Origin: JABMMZ01 sp964438995
GTDB taxonomy: Bacteria > Bacteroidota > Bacteroidia > NS11-12g > UBA955
DNA: 64,000 nt
Direction of reading: 5' to 3'
Assembly: GCA_964438995.1 (NCBI GenBank)
Contig: CAYTMQ010000001.1
Location: forward strand, 186,001-250,000
Shown here: in pieces, positions 25,901 to 33,987 of the stretch
How the letters are laid out: each line of letters begins with the position of its first letter
How positions within the stretch are numbered: position 1 is the stretch's first letter
The notes under the pieces: model-generated
Told to the model about the DNA's origin: nothing
Databases searched by the model: none
Seen by the model: the letters and a program-made list of their open reading frames with translations, nothing else
Made by a program: the position numbers and the translations under genes

Positions 25901-28456
25901 TGTGCCATCACCAAAATCCCATGAATGTTTAAGTGTACTGAAAGCAAGCGCATTATTTGTACTAGATAAATTGGTCAAGTTAGTTGACAAAGGTCCACAA
26001 CCAACAGAATCAATGATTTTGAATCTAGAAGTTGGAATAGGGTATATTTTGACAATAGAAGTAGTAGAATCTATGCAACCCGACCAGTTTCTAACGATTA
26101 GTTTGACATTATAGGATGTGTCTTTAGAAAGAGCAGAAGGGTAGGTAACACTTGGATTTGTGAGAGTAGAAGTTGAGCCATTGCCAAGATTCCAGTGCGA
26201 GATAAACAATGCAGTAGACTGATTATTGAATACTACATTTAGTGGTCCGCATCCGGAATCTTTATTAGAGATAATGGCCATTGGATTTTTTGGAGTAAAG
26301 TAAACTTTCTCCAATGAGTCCAGCTGACATGAGGAAACGCTGGTTGCTATCAATTTTATTTTGATAACCGTCGAATCTGTGTAAACGAGCGAATCGGATG
26401 GTACATTAGAAGTTGAAATTAGTTTACCATTGGCAAACCAAGAATAGTCTTTACCAAACACGCTGTTGTTGGTAATTTTGAATGTTGCAGGCGCGCAGGC
26501 ATAAGTCTGGTTAATAGAGAAGTCGGCCTTAGCCCCAGGTTTTATGTAAATTGAGTGGATAGCGGTGTCTTTACAACCGCTTGAAGTACCAGAAATTAAT
26601 CTGATGGTATAATTTCCAGGAACAGTATACACATGTTTAATGATTCCTGTGTCTGTAGTTGTTTGAGAAGTGTTGTCTCCAAAACTCCAACTATAGGTAT
26701 TTGAATTTGTTGAATTGTTTCTAAAACTTGCGGAGTCGAAGGTACAAGCCACAGTGTCACCACTAATAATCGCGGTAGGTAAGTCGTAAGCTGTAAAGGT
26801 TTGAGAAAATGAGTCGGTCCCGCACGAATCTGAAACATACAACTTAACAGTGTATGTTCCAGGAGTGTTGTACACTTTCGATGTCGGATTTTTTTGTGTG
26901 CTACTAGTTCCATCCCCAAATTTCCAAAGAAAAGTAGGGTTGTTGAAATAGGAAATAGTTGTATTTGTAAAATTGGCGGTTACTGGTATGCAATTGCTAT
27001 TGATATTGGCGAAACTAGGTTTAGGTTTGTCTGTTACTACAAATGTTTTTGTGATACTAGAGGTATTACAAATGTTAGAAACAGTTAAAGTAATGCTGTT
27101 GTTGCCTGGTTTAGTAAATGTGTAATTTAGTATTGAATCGGTAAACGTTTTGATAGTTCCACCATCATTTACCCTCCATTGACGGGTTAATCCTCTTCCT
27201 TTAGAAGTATCTGTAACTTTAACTGGTAAAGGATTGCAGCCTCGGTCTTTGTCAAACATCATTCCAGCAACAGGGTTGTAATATACACTTACAACATTTT
27301 TGAAAGTATCATTTCCACAGGCTGTTTTTGCAATTAACGTTACAACATAATTGCCTTCTTTTTTGTAGTTGTGACTTTGAGCGGCCTTGCTTGTGGTCCA
27401 TCCAACGGTGGTACTATCGCCAAAGTCCCAGAAGTATTCTTTGATGTCAGGGATAAGACAATAGTTATCAGAACTTAGATTGGTAAAAACAAAATTACCT
27501 GTAGGATTGCATGTTGAAGACGATGCCCATAGCGCTTTGTCTTTATCGCTGATATCGATAGGATTCCAAGTTGAGAATGAACTACCGCATACGTTGGTTG
27601 CAGTAATTTTTATGATACCAGCACAAACCCCTTTTGTATAAGTGTGAAAGAATGTGTCTTTTACAGCAGTCCATGGTTTTGTTTCGGTGTCACCGTTGCC
27701 CCAGTCGAGCCAGAAAGTTGTATTATTCGAAATGTTATAAGAATTGTTAATGATTCTTAAAGTATGAGGCACACATCCTCTGTTAGAGCCAGAAGGCGGA
27801 CCAATTATACCGGCTGTTGGTTGGCGTTGATTGTATACTGTTCCATATACTGTATCGGTGCAATTGCCATTTAGTGTAATAATTTTAATGGTAAAAATAC
27901 CAAGAGTGGTGTACAAATGGGTTTTTACAGTATTTGGAGAAAGATTGTTTCCTGAGTAATCAGTGCTACCATCTCCCCAGTTGATACGCAGGTTGACAAG
28001 AGTATCAGCAGATTCAAAATTTACTCTAAAAGTATCTGGATCGGTGATAAACTGAAGGCAGTTCATCCAAGAAGGTGTATAGGTATAATTGAGGTTTTGG
28101 TCGAGTATCGACTTAGCGTTCGTGAATACGGTAATTGTTGTACCAGAAGAATCTATACATCCTGCAGAGTCTTTAACAAAGAGCTTTACATAATTAATGC
28201 CGACCCTTTTAAGTAGGAAAGTTTGAGTATCTTTTCCGATGATGGTATCAGAAGCAAGAGCATAATTGACTTTCCACCAGTATTTGGCTTTGTCTTTTTG
28301 AGAACCGGTAGAGGTATTGATTGCGGTTACGATATTAGGTAGACCACAAGTATGGGTAACACTATTTGAAAAACCAGGTGTAACATTACAAGCATACCCC
28401 TTTTGGAGGTAGATACCCATAAAGAGTACTAGACTTATAATGACCTTTTTTAACAT
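22901..28456 (-). CDS. giant multi-PKD surface protein with T9SS type B (CHU_C) sorting domain
   Basis: An 1851-residue exported protein. Signal peptide MLKKVIISLVLFMGIYLQKGYA. The body is about 19 PKD/Ig-like units of 80-100 residues, seen by repeated W-x-F-G-D/N-G (examples INWGDGST, WKFGDGTSST, WDFGDGTNDT, WNFGDNTSST, WIFGDGSPDS), with paired cysteines in many units. The end is the gliding-motility CHU_C domain: NAFSPNLNGKNDGF, FKVFNRWGELLFE, GVWDGKYN, GTVTLLK. Such tails direct export by the type IX secretion system. Likely an adhesin or a filamentous surface structure. Expressed alone or with the small gene at 22280 from a promoter about 300 bases upstream. Confidence 0.92.
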   Translation of the reverse strand: MLKKVIISLVLFMGIYLQKGYACNVTPGFSNSVTHTCGLPNIVTAINTSTGSQKDKAKYWWKVNYALASDTIIGKDTQTFLLKRVGINYVKLFVKDSAGCIDSSGTTITVFTNAKSILDQNLNYTYTPSWMNCLQFITDPDTFRVNFESADTLVNLRINWGDGSTDYSGNNLSPNTVKTHLYTTLGIFTIKIITLNGNCTDTVYGTVYNQRQPTAGIIGPPSGSNRGCVPHTLRIINNSYNISNNTTFWLDWGNGDTETKPWTAVKDTFFHTYTKGVCAGIIKITATNVCGSSFSTWNPIDISDKDKALWASSSTCNPTGNFVFTNLSSDNYCLIPDIKEYFWDFGDSTTVGWTTSKAAQSHNYKKEGNYVVTLIAKTACGNDTFKNVVSVYYNPVAGMMFDKDRGCNPLPVKVTDTSKGRGLTRQWRVNDGGTIKTFTDSILNYTFTKPGNNSITLTVSNICNTSSITKTFVVTDKPKPSFANINSNCIPVTANFTNTTISYFNNPTFLWKFGDGTSSTQKNPTSKVYNTPGTYTVKLYVSDSCGTDSFSQTFTAYDLPTAIISGDTVACTFDSASFRNNSTNSNTYSWSFGDNTSQTTTDTGIIKHVYTVPGNYTIRLISGTSSGCKDTAIHSIYIKPGAKADFSINQTYACAPATFKITNNSVFGKDYSWFANGKLISTSNVPSDSLVYTDSTVIKIKLIATSVSSCQLDSLEKVYFTPKNPMAIISNKDSGCGPLNVVFNNQSTALFISHWNLGNGSTSTLTNPSVTYPSALSKDTSYNVKLIVRNWSGCIDSTTSIVKIYPIPTSRFKIIDSVGCGPLSTNLTNLSSTNNALAFSTLKHSWDFGDGTNDTSANPNHTFAPNQFKDTIYTISLTATSLNGCKDTSLQSIKVYPLPTLNFTADKYDGCELLNVNFTNHSIPNDTGNINIMSFDWNSGNGNTSNTQNFDAQYKASLYADTIYNVTLIGRTEHGCIDTLSKQITVHPNPVANFTIQTNGYCTPLNLSTINNSVSKDFSGLNHDWDFGNGYKSSFATDSSIYYNNTQSDQPYTITYQAISQYGCRDTAELTFVVHPKPIAKFKPSGTTVCSPAIVTLSDSSSNGYTYYWAEGYNFKGNNKDQVITLPGLKLYDTLYILAHSVESSYGCKSDTVYQQILVQGRPDAGFEFSKDSGCIRETVFLSNTSLGGFKYQWNFGDNTSSTAINPKHQYKSNSGNGADTVFNVTLIATSATTCKDTVMKPLRLVTNSTEGIVLDKQLGCTDLSIQLSNSSKKFNAIFWDFGDNTAPDYGDTVYHTFYNNSGNATFQPKISLHRQYLNCKDTAVTYAYVYPRPIADFRVTRQDPCNDGTHQFINQSKFNTNNTWIVDSSTIFGFNSFSMKLQPSNKYDTFYSARLIVSNNYGCSDTVDQVIKVKPKMLIQFVNTPITACENANVNFTNTSNNAVRYLWNFGDGFISNDVNPIHAFSTFGTYKIMLFGYDKDGCVDSSDGKTFYKVLERPVADFTYLPAYPKLPNALVNFKSKPTISSANVDDLSYEWDFGDGSFPTSNKNQKDPDHTYNIPGTIAVTLKVANNGCENIVTKYIFVEDPKPVVDFTPDTLEGCVPFKVNFKNSTTNVLTYRWIFGDGSPDSYDKEPSHVFILPGKWDVTLVATGTGGTSTLTKQYLITTFPKPVLDFYTTKRFMSLPNAVFNMQNNSNSVFNSWDVFDSTGASIQASKLRDPSFYINTLGRYSVRLIGTNSYGCIDTLYKPDYIGTLGQGYVYVPNAFSPNLNGKNDGFMPSLYNVKDRNYTFKVFNRWGELLFETKDLTGVWDGKYNNVYCEQDVYIWTVNGEYYNGDLFGFRGTVTLLK

Positions 28457-28764
28457 TGACGATTTATATTATTATGGTTTCCATAGTAGGAATTTACACA
28501 CACCCAAAATGGAGATTATAAGCCGGAAATATGAAATGTAATAGTAATGTTTATATCGTAGTTTCTATAGTTTTGTTTTTGATTTAAAAAGTAATTTTTG
28601 TTGCTCATGATATGTAGTTGATTGCGTGTTGATTTTAAAAGCAATAATGTCACCACAGTGTAAAACACTGGTATTCAGTATACATAGGCGATATGGCGAC
28701 ATTGTTTTTCTCATATTGAGAAATTTATATCCATTTTGAAAAAATGTGGATATAATGTGGATAG
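28457..28764 (-). other. long structured 5' leader of the giant PKD gene
   Basis: If transcription starts near 28759, the leader is about 300 bases and holds at least three hairpins: TATATCCA(TTTT)...(AAAATG)TGGATATA at 28727-28756, TTTCTC-ATATT-GAGAAA next to it, and CAGTGT-AAA-ACACTG near 28655-28672. No riboswitch class is recognised and no open frame looks real. Confidence 0.45.
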
Positions 28765-28794
28765 CAAAGATAATGGCTTATTTGAAAAAAACAA
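28765..28794 (-). promoter_or_regulatory. promoter of the giant PKD gene
   Basis: Reading the minus strand: TTG (28794-28792), 19 bases, TATCTTTG (28772-28765), a full match to the Bacteroidota pattern. It is the best such site upstream of 28456. The stretch 28800-28970 beyond it has hairpin-like pieces (GCCC-AA-GGGC) but no gene. Confidence 0.55.
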
Positions 28795-28972
28795 ATAATA
28801 TTCATTTAACTCGACTTTTTAGGGCCATTCGTTGCAGACTTCAAGCCTACGAGTCAAAGTAATGTGTAAGATTTGGGACAAAAACGATTTATCGTCACCA
28901 TAATGTTGATCTCTTCAATTATGCTTTGTAGGCCCAAGGGCTGCGCACGCGGGTATGATCAAACCCAACATC

Positions 28973-29013
28973 AAAAAAAAATCCGAACGTTTTAATGTTC
29001 GGATTTTTTGTTT
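28973..29013. terminator. bidirectional terminator after pntB
   Basis: AATCCGAAC (28980-28988) and GTTCGGATT (28997-29005) form a 9-bp stem, with an A run on the left and a T run on the right, so it works on either strand. It lies 17 bases past the pntB stop and should end the transhydrogenase operon. Confidence 0.85.
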
Positions 29014-29029
29014 TTAATGAACTGTGTCA

Positions 29030-30499
29030 TTAAATATTCTTCAATTCACTTACCAATTCTGTAAGGGTCTTTTTAGCATCACCAAACAACATTCTGTTAT
29101 TCGGACTGTAAAATAATTCGTTTTCAATTCCAGCGTAACCCGCTTTCATACTACGTTTCATAACAATCGTATTTGCAGCTTCTTCAACATTTAGAATTGG
29201 CATACCATAAATTGGAGAAGCAGGATCGTTTTTCGCAGCTGGGTTAACCACATCGTTAGCTCCAACAATTAGAACCACATCAGTAGTTTTAAATTCTGGG
29301 TTGATGTCGTCCATTTCGACTAATTTATCATAGCTAACATTGCTCTCTGCTAATAACACGTTCATGTGTCCAGGCATACGACCAGCAACAGGATGGATGG
29401 CATATTTTACTTCAACGCCTTCTTCTTCTAATACTTGTTCTAATTCGTGACAAACGTGTTGCGCTTGAGCTACTGCTAAACCGTATCCAGGAACGATGAC
29501 TACTTTTTTGCTGTATTTCATTAATACAGCTGCATCGGTAACTGATACTTCTTTGATGCTTCCAGAAATGGTTTTGCCTTCACCACCAGAGGCTGACTTA
29601 CTTCCACCAAAATTACCAATTAATACATTGGTTAAAGAACGGTTCATAGCTTTACACATAACAACTGTCAATAATGTACCCGCGCTACCAACTAAGATAC
29701 CACCAAACAACATTACTTTGTTATCGTATAAAAATCCACCCATTGCTGCAGCTACACCAGTAAATGAATTTAACAATGAAATTACAACTGGCATATCTGC
29801 ACCACCTATCGGCATAACGAATAATATACCATATACCAATGATAAACCTAACAACAAAAACAATACATTAGGGTTGTCTATCATACCAAAAGAGGCAGCA
29901 AATGCAATACCTAATATTACCAGCAATAAGCCAATATTAATGACTTGCTGTAAAGGCAAAGTCTTGTCTTTTATTTTTTCATCTAGTTTACCAAATGCAA
30001 TCATTGAACCTGCAAATGATATACTACCTATAACCAATCCAAGAAAAATGATGACAAGTTTTAACGGCTCTTCATCTGTGAAATCCATTGAATGAGAGAT
30101 GTGGTTGAATTCTACTAGTGAAATAAGAGCAGCACATGCACCACCCATACCATTAAAGAATGAAACCATTTGAGGCATACCAGTCATCTTTACCTTTTTA
30201 GCCATCAAAGTGCCGATAACACTACCAACAATTAAACCGCCAAAAATCCAAGCGTGGTTTCCTAAACCCTTGCCATTGCTTTCATATAAGAAAATAGTGC
30301 CTAAAATGGCTAAACCCATACCTGCTGCGGCAATTAGATTACCTTTTTTTGCAGATTCTGGTTTGCCAAGCATCTTAATACCAAATATGAAGGATATAGA
30401 ACCCAACATATAAATAAGGTTCAAAATGTTTTGCTTCATGCTTATTGGATTGCTAGCAACAGCATCCAGTAATATTGTGTGATTGAATACTTCTGACAT
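29030..30499 (-). CDS. pntB: NAD(P) transhydrogenase subunit beta
   Basis: A 489-residue membrane subunit. The N-terminal two thirds are eight or nine membrane helices forming much of the proton channel; the C-terminal part (about 310-489) is the NADP-binding domain III, with VPGYGLAVAQAQH, HPVAGRMPGHMNVLLAE and VVLIVGANDVVNPAA, and KRSMKAGYAGIENELFY. It couples proton entry to hydride transfer from NADH to NADP, supplying NADPH. Last gene of the operon, 4 bases after pntAB, followed by a strong terminator. Confidence 0.97.
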   Translation of the reverse strand: MSEVFNHTILLDAVASNPISMKQNILNLIYMLGSISFIFGIKMLGKPESAKKGNLIAAAGMGLAILGTIFLYESNGKGLGNHAWIFGGLIVGSVIGTLMAKKVKMTGMPQMVSFFNGMGGACAALISLVEFNHISHSMDFTDEEPLKLVIIFLGLVIGSISFAGSMIAFGKLDEKIKDKTLPLQQVINIGLLLVILGIAFAASFGMIDNPNVLFLLLGLSLVYGILFVMPIGGADMPVVISLLNSFTGVAAAMGGFLYDNKVMLFGGILVGSAGTLLTVVMCKAMNRSLTNVLIGNFGGSKSASGGEGKTISGSIKEVSVTDAAVLMKYSKKVVIVPGYGLAVAQAQHVCHELEQVLEEEGVEVKYAIHPVAGRMPGHMNVLLAESNVSYDKLVEMDDINPEFKTTDVVLIVGANDVVNPAAKNDPASPIYGMPILNVEEAANTIVMKRSMKAGYAGIENELFYSPNNRMLFGDAKKTLTELVSELKNI

Positions 30500-30503
30500 A
30501 CTG

Positions 30504-30809
30504 TTATTTTTTCTTTTTCTTAAACATTTCCAACATTCTGTCTGTTACTACAAAGCCACCAACTACGTTTAATGTACCAAGTACAACTGCAATAAATCCC
30601 AAAATTGTTGCATACATGTTTTCAGCCTGTCCCATAATAATAATGGCACCAATGATAACAACACCGTGAATGGCATTAGCTCCACTCATTAATGGAGTAT
30701 GCAATACAGAGGGAACTTTTTCAATAAGTTCGATACCCACGAAAACCATCAGAACTACTAAGTAGACCATCAATTGGTGTTCCGATATAAAATATAAAAT
30801 TGAATTCAT
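30504..30809 (-). CDS. pntAB: NAD(P) transhydrogenase subunit alpha, membrane part
   Basis: A 101-residue protein with three or four helices (VYLVVLMVFVGIELI, HGVVIIGAIIIMGQ, ATILGFIAVVLGTLNVVGGFVVTDRMLEMFKKKKK). In many bacteria the alpha subunit is split into a soluble NAD-binding chain and this small membrane chain, as in Rhodospirillum. Its ATG overlaps the stop of the preceding IVS-type gene by the ATGA tetranucleotide, so its translation now appears coupled to that gene rather than to pntAA. Confidence 0.95.
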   Translation of the reverse strand: MNSILYFISEHQLMVYLVVLMVFVGIELIEKVPSVLHTPLMSGANAIHGVVIIGAIIIMGQAENMYATILGFIAVVLGTLNVVGGFVVTDRMLEMFKKKKK

Positions 30810-31213
30810 TTATGATTATTTTTAATTGTCTGATTTTTTGATTTATTGATTTTTTCTCTTAATGTGGTTTTTGAAGCTGACATAATGGATAGAATCTCAT
30901 TTGCTTCTTTTAGTAAGCTGCCTGCATTCTTTTCAGATACTATTAGTGACTCAATTAATAATTCCAACCAAAGAACGCTTTCATCAGCTTCTTCTATGAC
31001 TATTCCAAGTTTTGCTATAAATTCTGCCTGCGATCTTGCTCTGCATACAGCTCTATAATTTGCTGCAACGGAAGAAGATGACCTTAAAAGTTGTTTCCCT
31101 ATAATTTTCGCTTCTTCTGTTTTAGGAAGGGCTTGAAAAAGTTTTATATTACGCAGTGCAAATTTCTTTGTCCTCGTTTTTAAATCCTCTGTTGTTATAT
31201 TTTTATTAGACAT
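30806..31213 (-). CDS. four-helix-bundle (23S rRNA intervening-sequence type) protein inside the pnt operon
   Basis: About 135 residues from ATG 31213 (MSNKNITTEDLKTRTKKFALR); an upstream ATG at 31255 adds a low-complexity Lys/Asn leader. The core is the IVS/TIGR02436 four-helix bundle: LRSSSSVAANYRAV, RSQAEFIAKLGIVIEEADESVLWLELL. First found encoded by insertions in 23S rRNA genes, these proteins are common and scattered in Bacteroidota, with unknown function. It sits between pntAA and pntAB, where nothing is expected, and overlaps pntAB by 4 bases. Both flanks are low-complexity AATC/GATT-rich sequence, as from an insertion. Confidence 0.85.
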   Translation of the reverse strand: MSNKNITTEDLKTRTKKFALRNIKLFQALPKTEEAKIIGKQLLRSSSSVAANYRAVCRARSQAEFIAKLGIVIEEADESVLWLELLIESLIVSEKNAGSLLKEANEILSIMSASKTTLREKINKSKNQTIKNNHK

Positions 31214-31314
31214 AGACGTTTTATTTTTGGATTTTAATATTGTCTGATTTTTCAAATTTAAAATCTCACAATCATAAAATCTTCCAATCTTTCAATCATA
31301 AAATTACTACAATC

Positions 31315-32418
31315 TTAAGATTTCATTATAGTTCCAGCCTTACAAATTAATGTGCCTTTTGTTATTTCCTCTTCCATTTCCCATTTGAAACCATCTTTGG
31401 TTGCTAAGTGGGTTAAGAAAGACAATATGTTTTTAGAGTATGACTCACTGGCATTTTGTGCCAACTGAGAAGGTAAATTCATTTCTCCAACAATTTTAAC
31501 GCCGTGCTTTACAACAATTTTACCAGCTTCACTGATTTCGCAGTTACCACCTTGTTCTACTGCCATATCAATGATAACGCTACCAAGTTTCATAGATTTT
31601 ACCATGTCTTCGGTAATCAATACTGGTGCTTTTTTTCCAGGAATCAAAGCCGTTGTTATTGCAATGTCTGCTTGAGCCAAATGCTTGCTCAATATTTCTC
31701 TCTGTTTTTTAAGGGTATCTTCAGATGTTTCTTTTACGTATCCACCTTCAATTTTAACATCTCCAGTATCGAAACTGATGAATTTACCGCCCAATGATTC
31801 AACTTGTTCTTTGGTTTCAGGACGGATATCGGTTACTTCAACAACTGCTCCTAAACGTTTTGCAGTTCCAATAGCTTGTAAACCAGCCACCCCTGCACCA
31901 AAGATCAATACCTTTGCAGGCGTAATGGTACCAGCAGCAGTCATTAACATTGGAAATATGCGCGCTGAATGATGAGCACCTAAAATGACTGCTTTATATC
32001 CAGCTAAATTGGCTTGCGAACTTAAAGCATCCATGCTTTGAGCACGCGAGATACGCGGAATGGCATCCATACTGAAAACACTCAATTTACGGGCATTCAG
32101 TTGCTCTACCAACTCAGGATTACTCAAATGATAAATAAAAGATAACAGTGCCGAACCTTCCTTCATAACGCCAATTTCTTCTTTAGAAGGGGCATTCACT
32201 TTAACAATTACATCGGTAGAGTTACATACTTCAGAAGCAGAGCCAAGAATATTTGCACCTGCACTTTTATAAGCCTCATCCGAGAAGTTAGAAGCAACAC
32301 CGGCGCCTGATTCTACAAAGCATTCGAAACCTTGTTTGACTAAATTTTTAACGACATCCGGACTTAAGGCTACGCGGTTTTCTCCAGCCTTACTTTCCTT
32401 TATTGTTCCAATTTTCAT
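31315..32418 (-). CDS. pntAA: NAD(P) transhydrogenase subunit alpha, NAD-binding part
   Basis: About 367 residues, the soluble domain I of the transhydrogenase, homologous to alanine dehydrogenase. It begins MKIGTIKESKAGENRVALSP and carries the NAD-binding motif VLIFGAGVAGLQAIGTAKRLGA and later VIIDMAVEQGGNCE. I chose ATG 32418; the frame extends to a TTG at 32427 that is part of the promoter box. The predicted transcription start is within one to three bases of the ATG, so the mRNA may be leaderless. The IVS gene separates it from pntAB, leaving 101 bp before that gene's ATG. Confidence 0.95.
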   Translation of the reverse strand: MKIGTIKESKAGENRVALSPDVVKNLVKQGFECFVESGAGVASNFSDEAYKSAGANILGSASEVCNSTDVIVKVNAPSKEEIGVMKEGSALLSFIYHLSNPELVEQLNARKLSVFSMDAIPRISRAQSMDALSSQANLAGYKAVILGAHHSARIFPMLMTAAGTITPAKVLIFGAGVAGLQAIGTAKRLGAVVEVTDIRPETKEQVESLGGKFISFDTGDVKIEGGYVKETSEDTLKKQREILSKHLAQADIAITTALIPGKKAPVLITEDMVKSMKLGSVIIDMAVEQGGNCEISEAGKIVVKHGVKIVGEMNLPSQLAQNASESYSKNILSFLTHLATKDGFKWEMEEEITKGTLICKAGTIMKS

Positions 32419-32424
32419 GCATGG

Positions 32425-32453
32425 CAAATGTAAACATTTTAATATAAAGTCAA
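32425..32453 (-). promoter_or_regulatory. promoter of the pnt operon
   Basis: On the minus strand TTG (32453-32451), 18 bases, TACATTTG (32432-32425), a full match to the Bacteroidota pattern. The ATG at 32418 begins only 6 bases after the box. Confidence 0.65.
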
Positions 32454-32503
32454 AAGGAAAAGAAGGATTTAGCTTTTAGGATTCAAAATATAGGTGGAAT
32501 TGG

Positions 32504-32719
32504 GTCGAAGGCATGCCTTCGACATACAGTGCAAACTGCAAATTATGGCTGGCGCTAGCCCACTAAATCCTATATACTATTTCCTAAATCCTTTTTTGAT
32601 TGTCTCGGGCACAGCCCTTCGACCTACAAGAAAAATTGCAAATTGTTGTAAACGTTATGTAGAGGGCATGCCCAACGACCCATTATATCCTATATTCTAA
32701 TTCCTAAATCCTTTTTTGA
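32504..32719. repeat. intergenic hairpin chain with a 41-bp direct repeat
   Basis: The gap between divergent pntAA and ald contains the perfect 20-bp palindrome GTCGAAGGCATGCCTTCGAC (32504-32523), an imperfect GGCTGGCGCTAGCC, a GGGC-ACA-GCCC hairpin near 32607-32617, and GGGCATGCCC (32664-32673). Two 41-bp direct copies (32559-32599 and 32679-32719), 120 bp apart, share CTAAATCC and TTCCTAAATCCTTTTTTGA. The second copy supplies the TTG -33 box of ald. No gene is seen here. Confidence 0.7.
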
Positions 32720-32744
32720 CTTTTGACTTTTTCCCGTACCTTTG
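32716..32744 (+). promoter_or_regulatory. promoter of ald
   Basis: TTG (32716-32718), 18 bases, TACCTTTG (32737-32744). It lies 26 bases before ATG 32771 and rules out the more upstream in-frame start near 32723, which would overlap the promoter. Confidence 0.65.
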
Positions 32745-32770
32745 CACCACTTTTTAAAATAAAAGATAAT

Positions 32771-33883
32771 ATGATCATAGGCGTTCCTAAAGAAATTAAA
32801 AACAACGAGAATCGTGTAGCCGTAACACCTGCAGGTGTTGCAGAGTTTGTTAAACACGGTCACACAGTGTATGTTCAGGCTTCTGCTGGTAATGGTAGCG
32901 GTTTTCCTGATGAAGACTATATCGAAGCTGGGGCAAAATTATTACCTACAATTGAAGAAGTATATGCAATAGCTGAAATGATTGTTAAGGTAAAAGAGCC
33001 TATTGAAAGCGAATATAAATTGATTAAGAAAGATCAATTGTTGTTCACATATTTCCACTTTGCAAGTTACGAACCTCTTACAAACGCAATGATTGCAAGT
33101 GGTGCAGTTTGTTTGGCATACGAAACAGTTGAGAAAGCAGACAGATCTCTTCCATTATTGGTTCCAATGAGCGAAGTTGCTGGAAGAATGAGTATTCAAG
33201 AAGGTGCTAAATACCTTGAAAAACCTCTTGGTGGTCGCGGTATCTTATTAGGAGGCGTTCCAGGTGTTAAGCCAGCTGATGTGGTTGTTTTAGGTGGTGG
33301 TATCGTAGGAACTCAAGCCGCTAAAATGGCTGCAGGTTTAGGTGCTCATGTAACCATCATGGACATCTCTATCCCAAGATTGCGTCAATTAGATGACATC
33401 ATGCCAGCAAACGTACAAACCTTGTACAGCAATGGCTATAATATTAGAGAAGCGATTAAAACTGCTGACTTAGTTATTGGTGGTGTTTTGATTCCAGGTG
33501 CTAAAGCGCCACACCTTATCACTAAAGATATGCTTAAATTGATGAAGAAAGGTTCTGTATTGGTAGACGTGGCAGTTGACCAAGGTGGATGTTTCGAAAC
33601 AACTAAAGCTACTACACACGCAGATCCAACTTATGTGATTGACGATGTAATTCACTATTGTGTAGCAAACATGCCAGGTGCAGTTCCATATACTTCAACA
33701 TTAGCTCTAACCAATGCAACCCTTCCTTACGCTATTCAACTAGCTAACAAAGGATGGAAAGAAGCTTGTAAAAACAATGCTGAATTGTTGTTAGGCTTAA
33801 ACGTTGTTAATGGTAAAGTTGTGTATAAAGGTGTATCTGATGCCTTCAACTTACCTTATACTCCAGTTGAACAAGTTTTATAA
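32771..33883 (+). CDS. ald: alanine dehydrogenase
   Basis: A 370-residue cytoplasmic enzyme that interconverts alanine with pyruvate and ammonia using NAD. It starts MIIGVPKEIKNNENRVAVTPAG, the family's typical beginning. The NAD-binding motif is VVVLGGGIVGTQAAKMAAGLGAH; KVKEPI and the substrate loop with VDVAVDQGGCFETTK are present, and YCVANMPGAVPYTSTLALTNATLPY is the alanine-dehydrogenase-specific block that separates it from PntA. It is divergent from pntAA, with which it shares ancestry. A strong terminator follows. Confidence 0.96.
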   Translation: MIIGVPKEIKNNENRVAVTPAGVAEFVKHGHTVYVQASAGNGSGFPDEDYIEAGAKLLPTIEEVYAIAEMIVKVKEPIESEYKLIKKDQLLFTYFHFASYEPLTNAMIASGAVCLAYETVEKADRSLPLLVPMSEVAGRMSIQEGAKYLEKPLGGRGILLGGVPGVKPADVVVLGGGIVGTQAAKMAAGLGAHVTIMDISIPRLRQLDDIMPANVQTLYSNGYNIREAIKTADLVIGGVLIPGAKAPHLITKDMLKLMKKGSVLVDVAVDQGGCFETTKATTHADPTYVIDDVIHYCVANMPGAVPYTSTLALTNATLPYAIQLANKGWKEACKNNAELLLGLNVVNGKVVYKGVSDAFNLPYTPVEQVL

Positions 33884-33907
33884 GAATTTATCACAATATA
33901 AATTTGA

Positions 33908-33945
33908 AATCCTCGGTAAGCAATTACCGGGGATTTTTATTTTTA
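33908..33945 (+). terminator. rho-independent terminator of ald
   Basis: AATCCTCGGTAA (33908-33919), loop GCAA, TTACCGGGGATT (33924-33935), with one G-T wobble, then TTTATTTTT. A stem of 12 bp followed by T-rich sequence 24 bases past the ald stop. Confidence 0.88.
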
Positions 33946-33987
33946 GCCTGGTTTTGTACTTTTTGTATGTAAAATCTTTGTCATAAA

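Noticed and set aside
28800..28970. small RNA or pseudogene fragment
   Set aside because: Only weak hairpins and short broken frames are visible; nothing supports a named RNA class or gene.
29496..30095. 199-residue open frame opposite to pntB
   Set aside because: It is antisense to a well conserved gene, rich in Pro/Asn/Ile as expected from the reverse of membrane codons, and has no promoter or family match.
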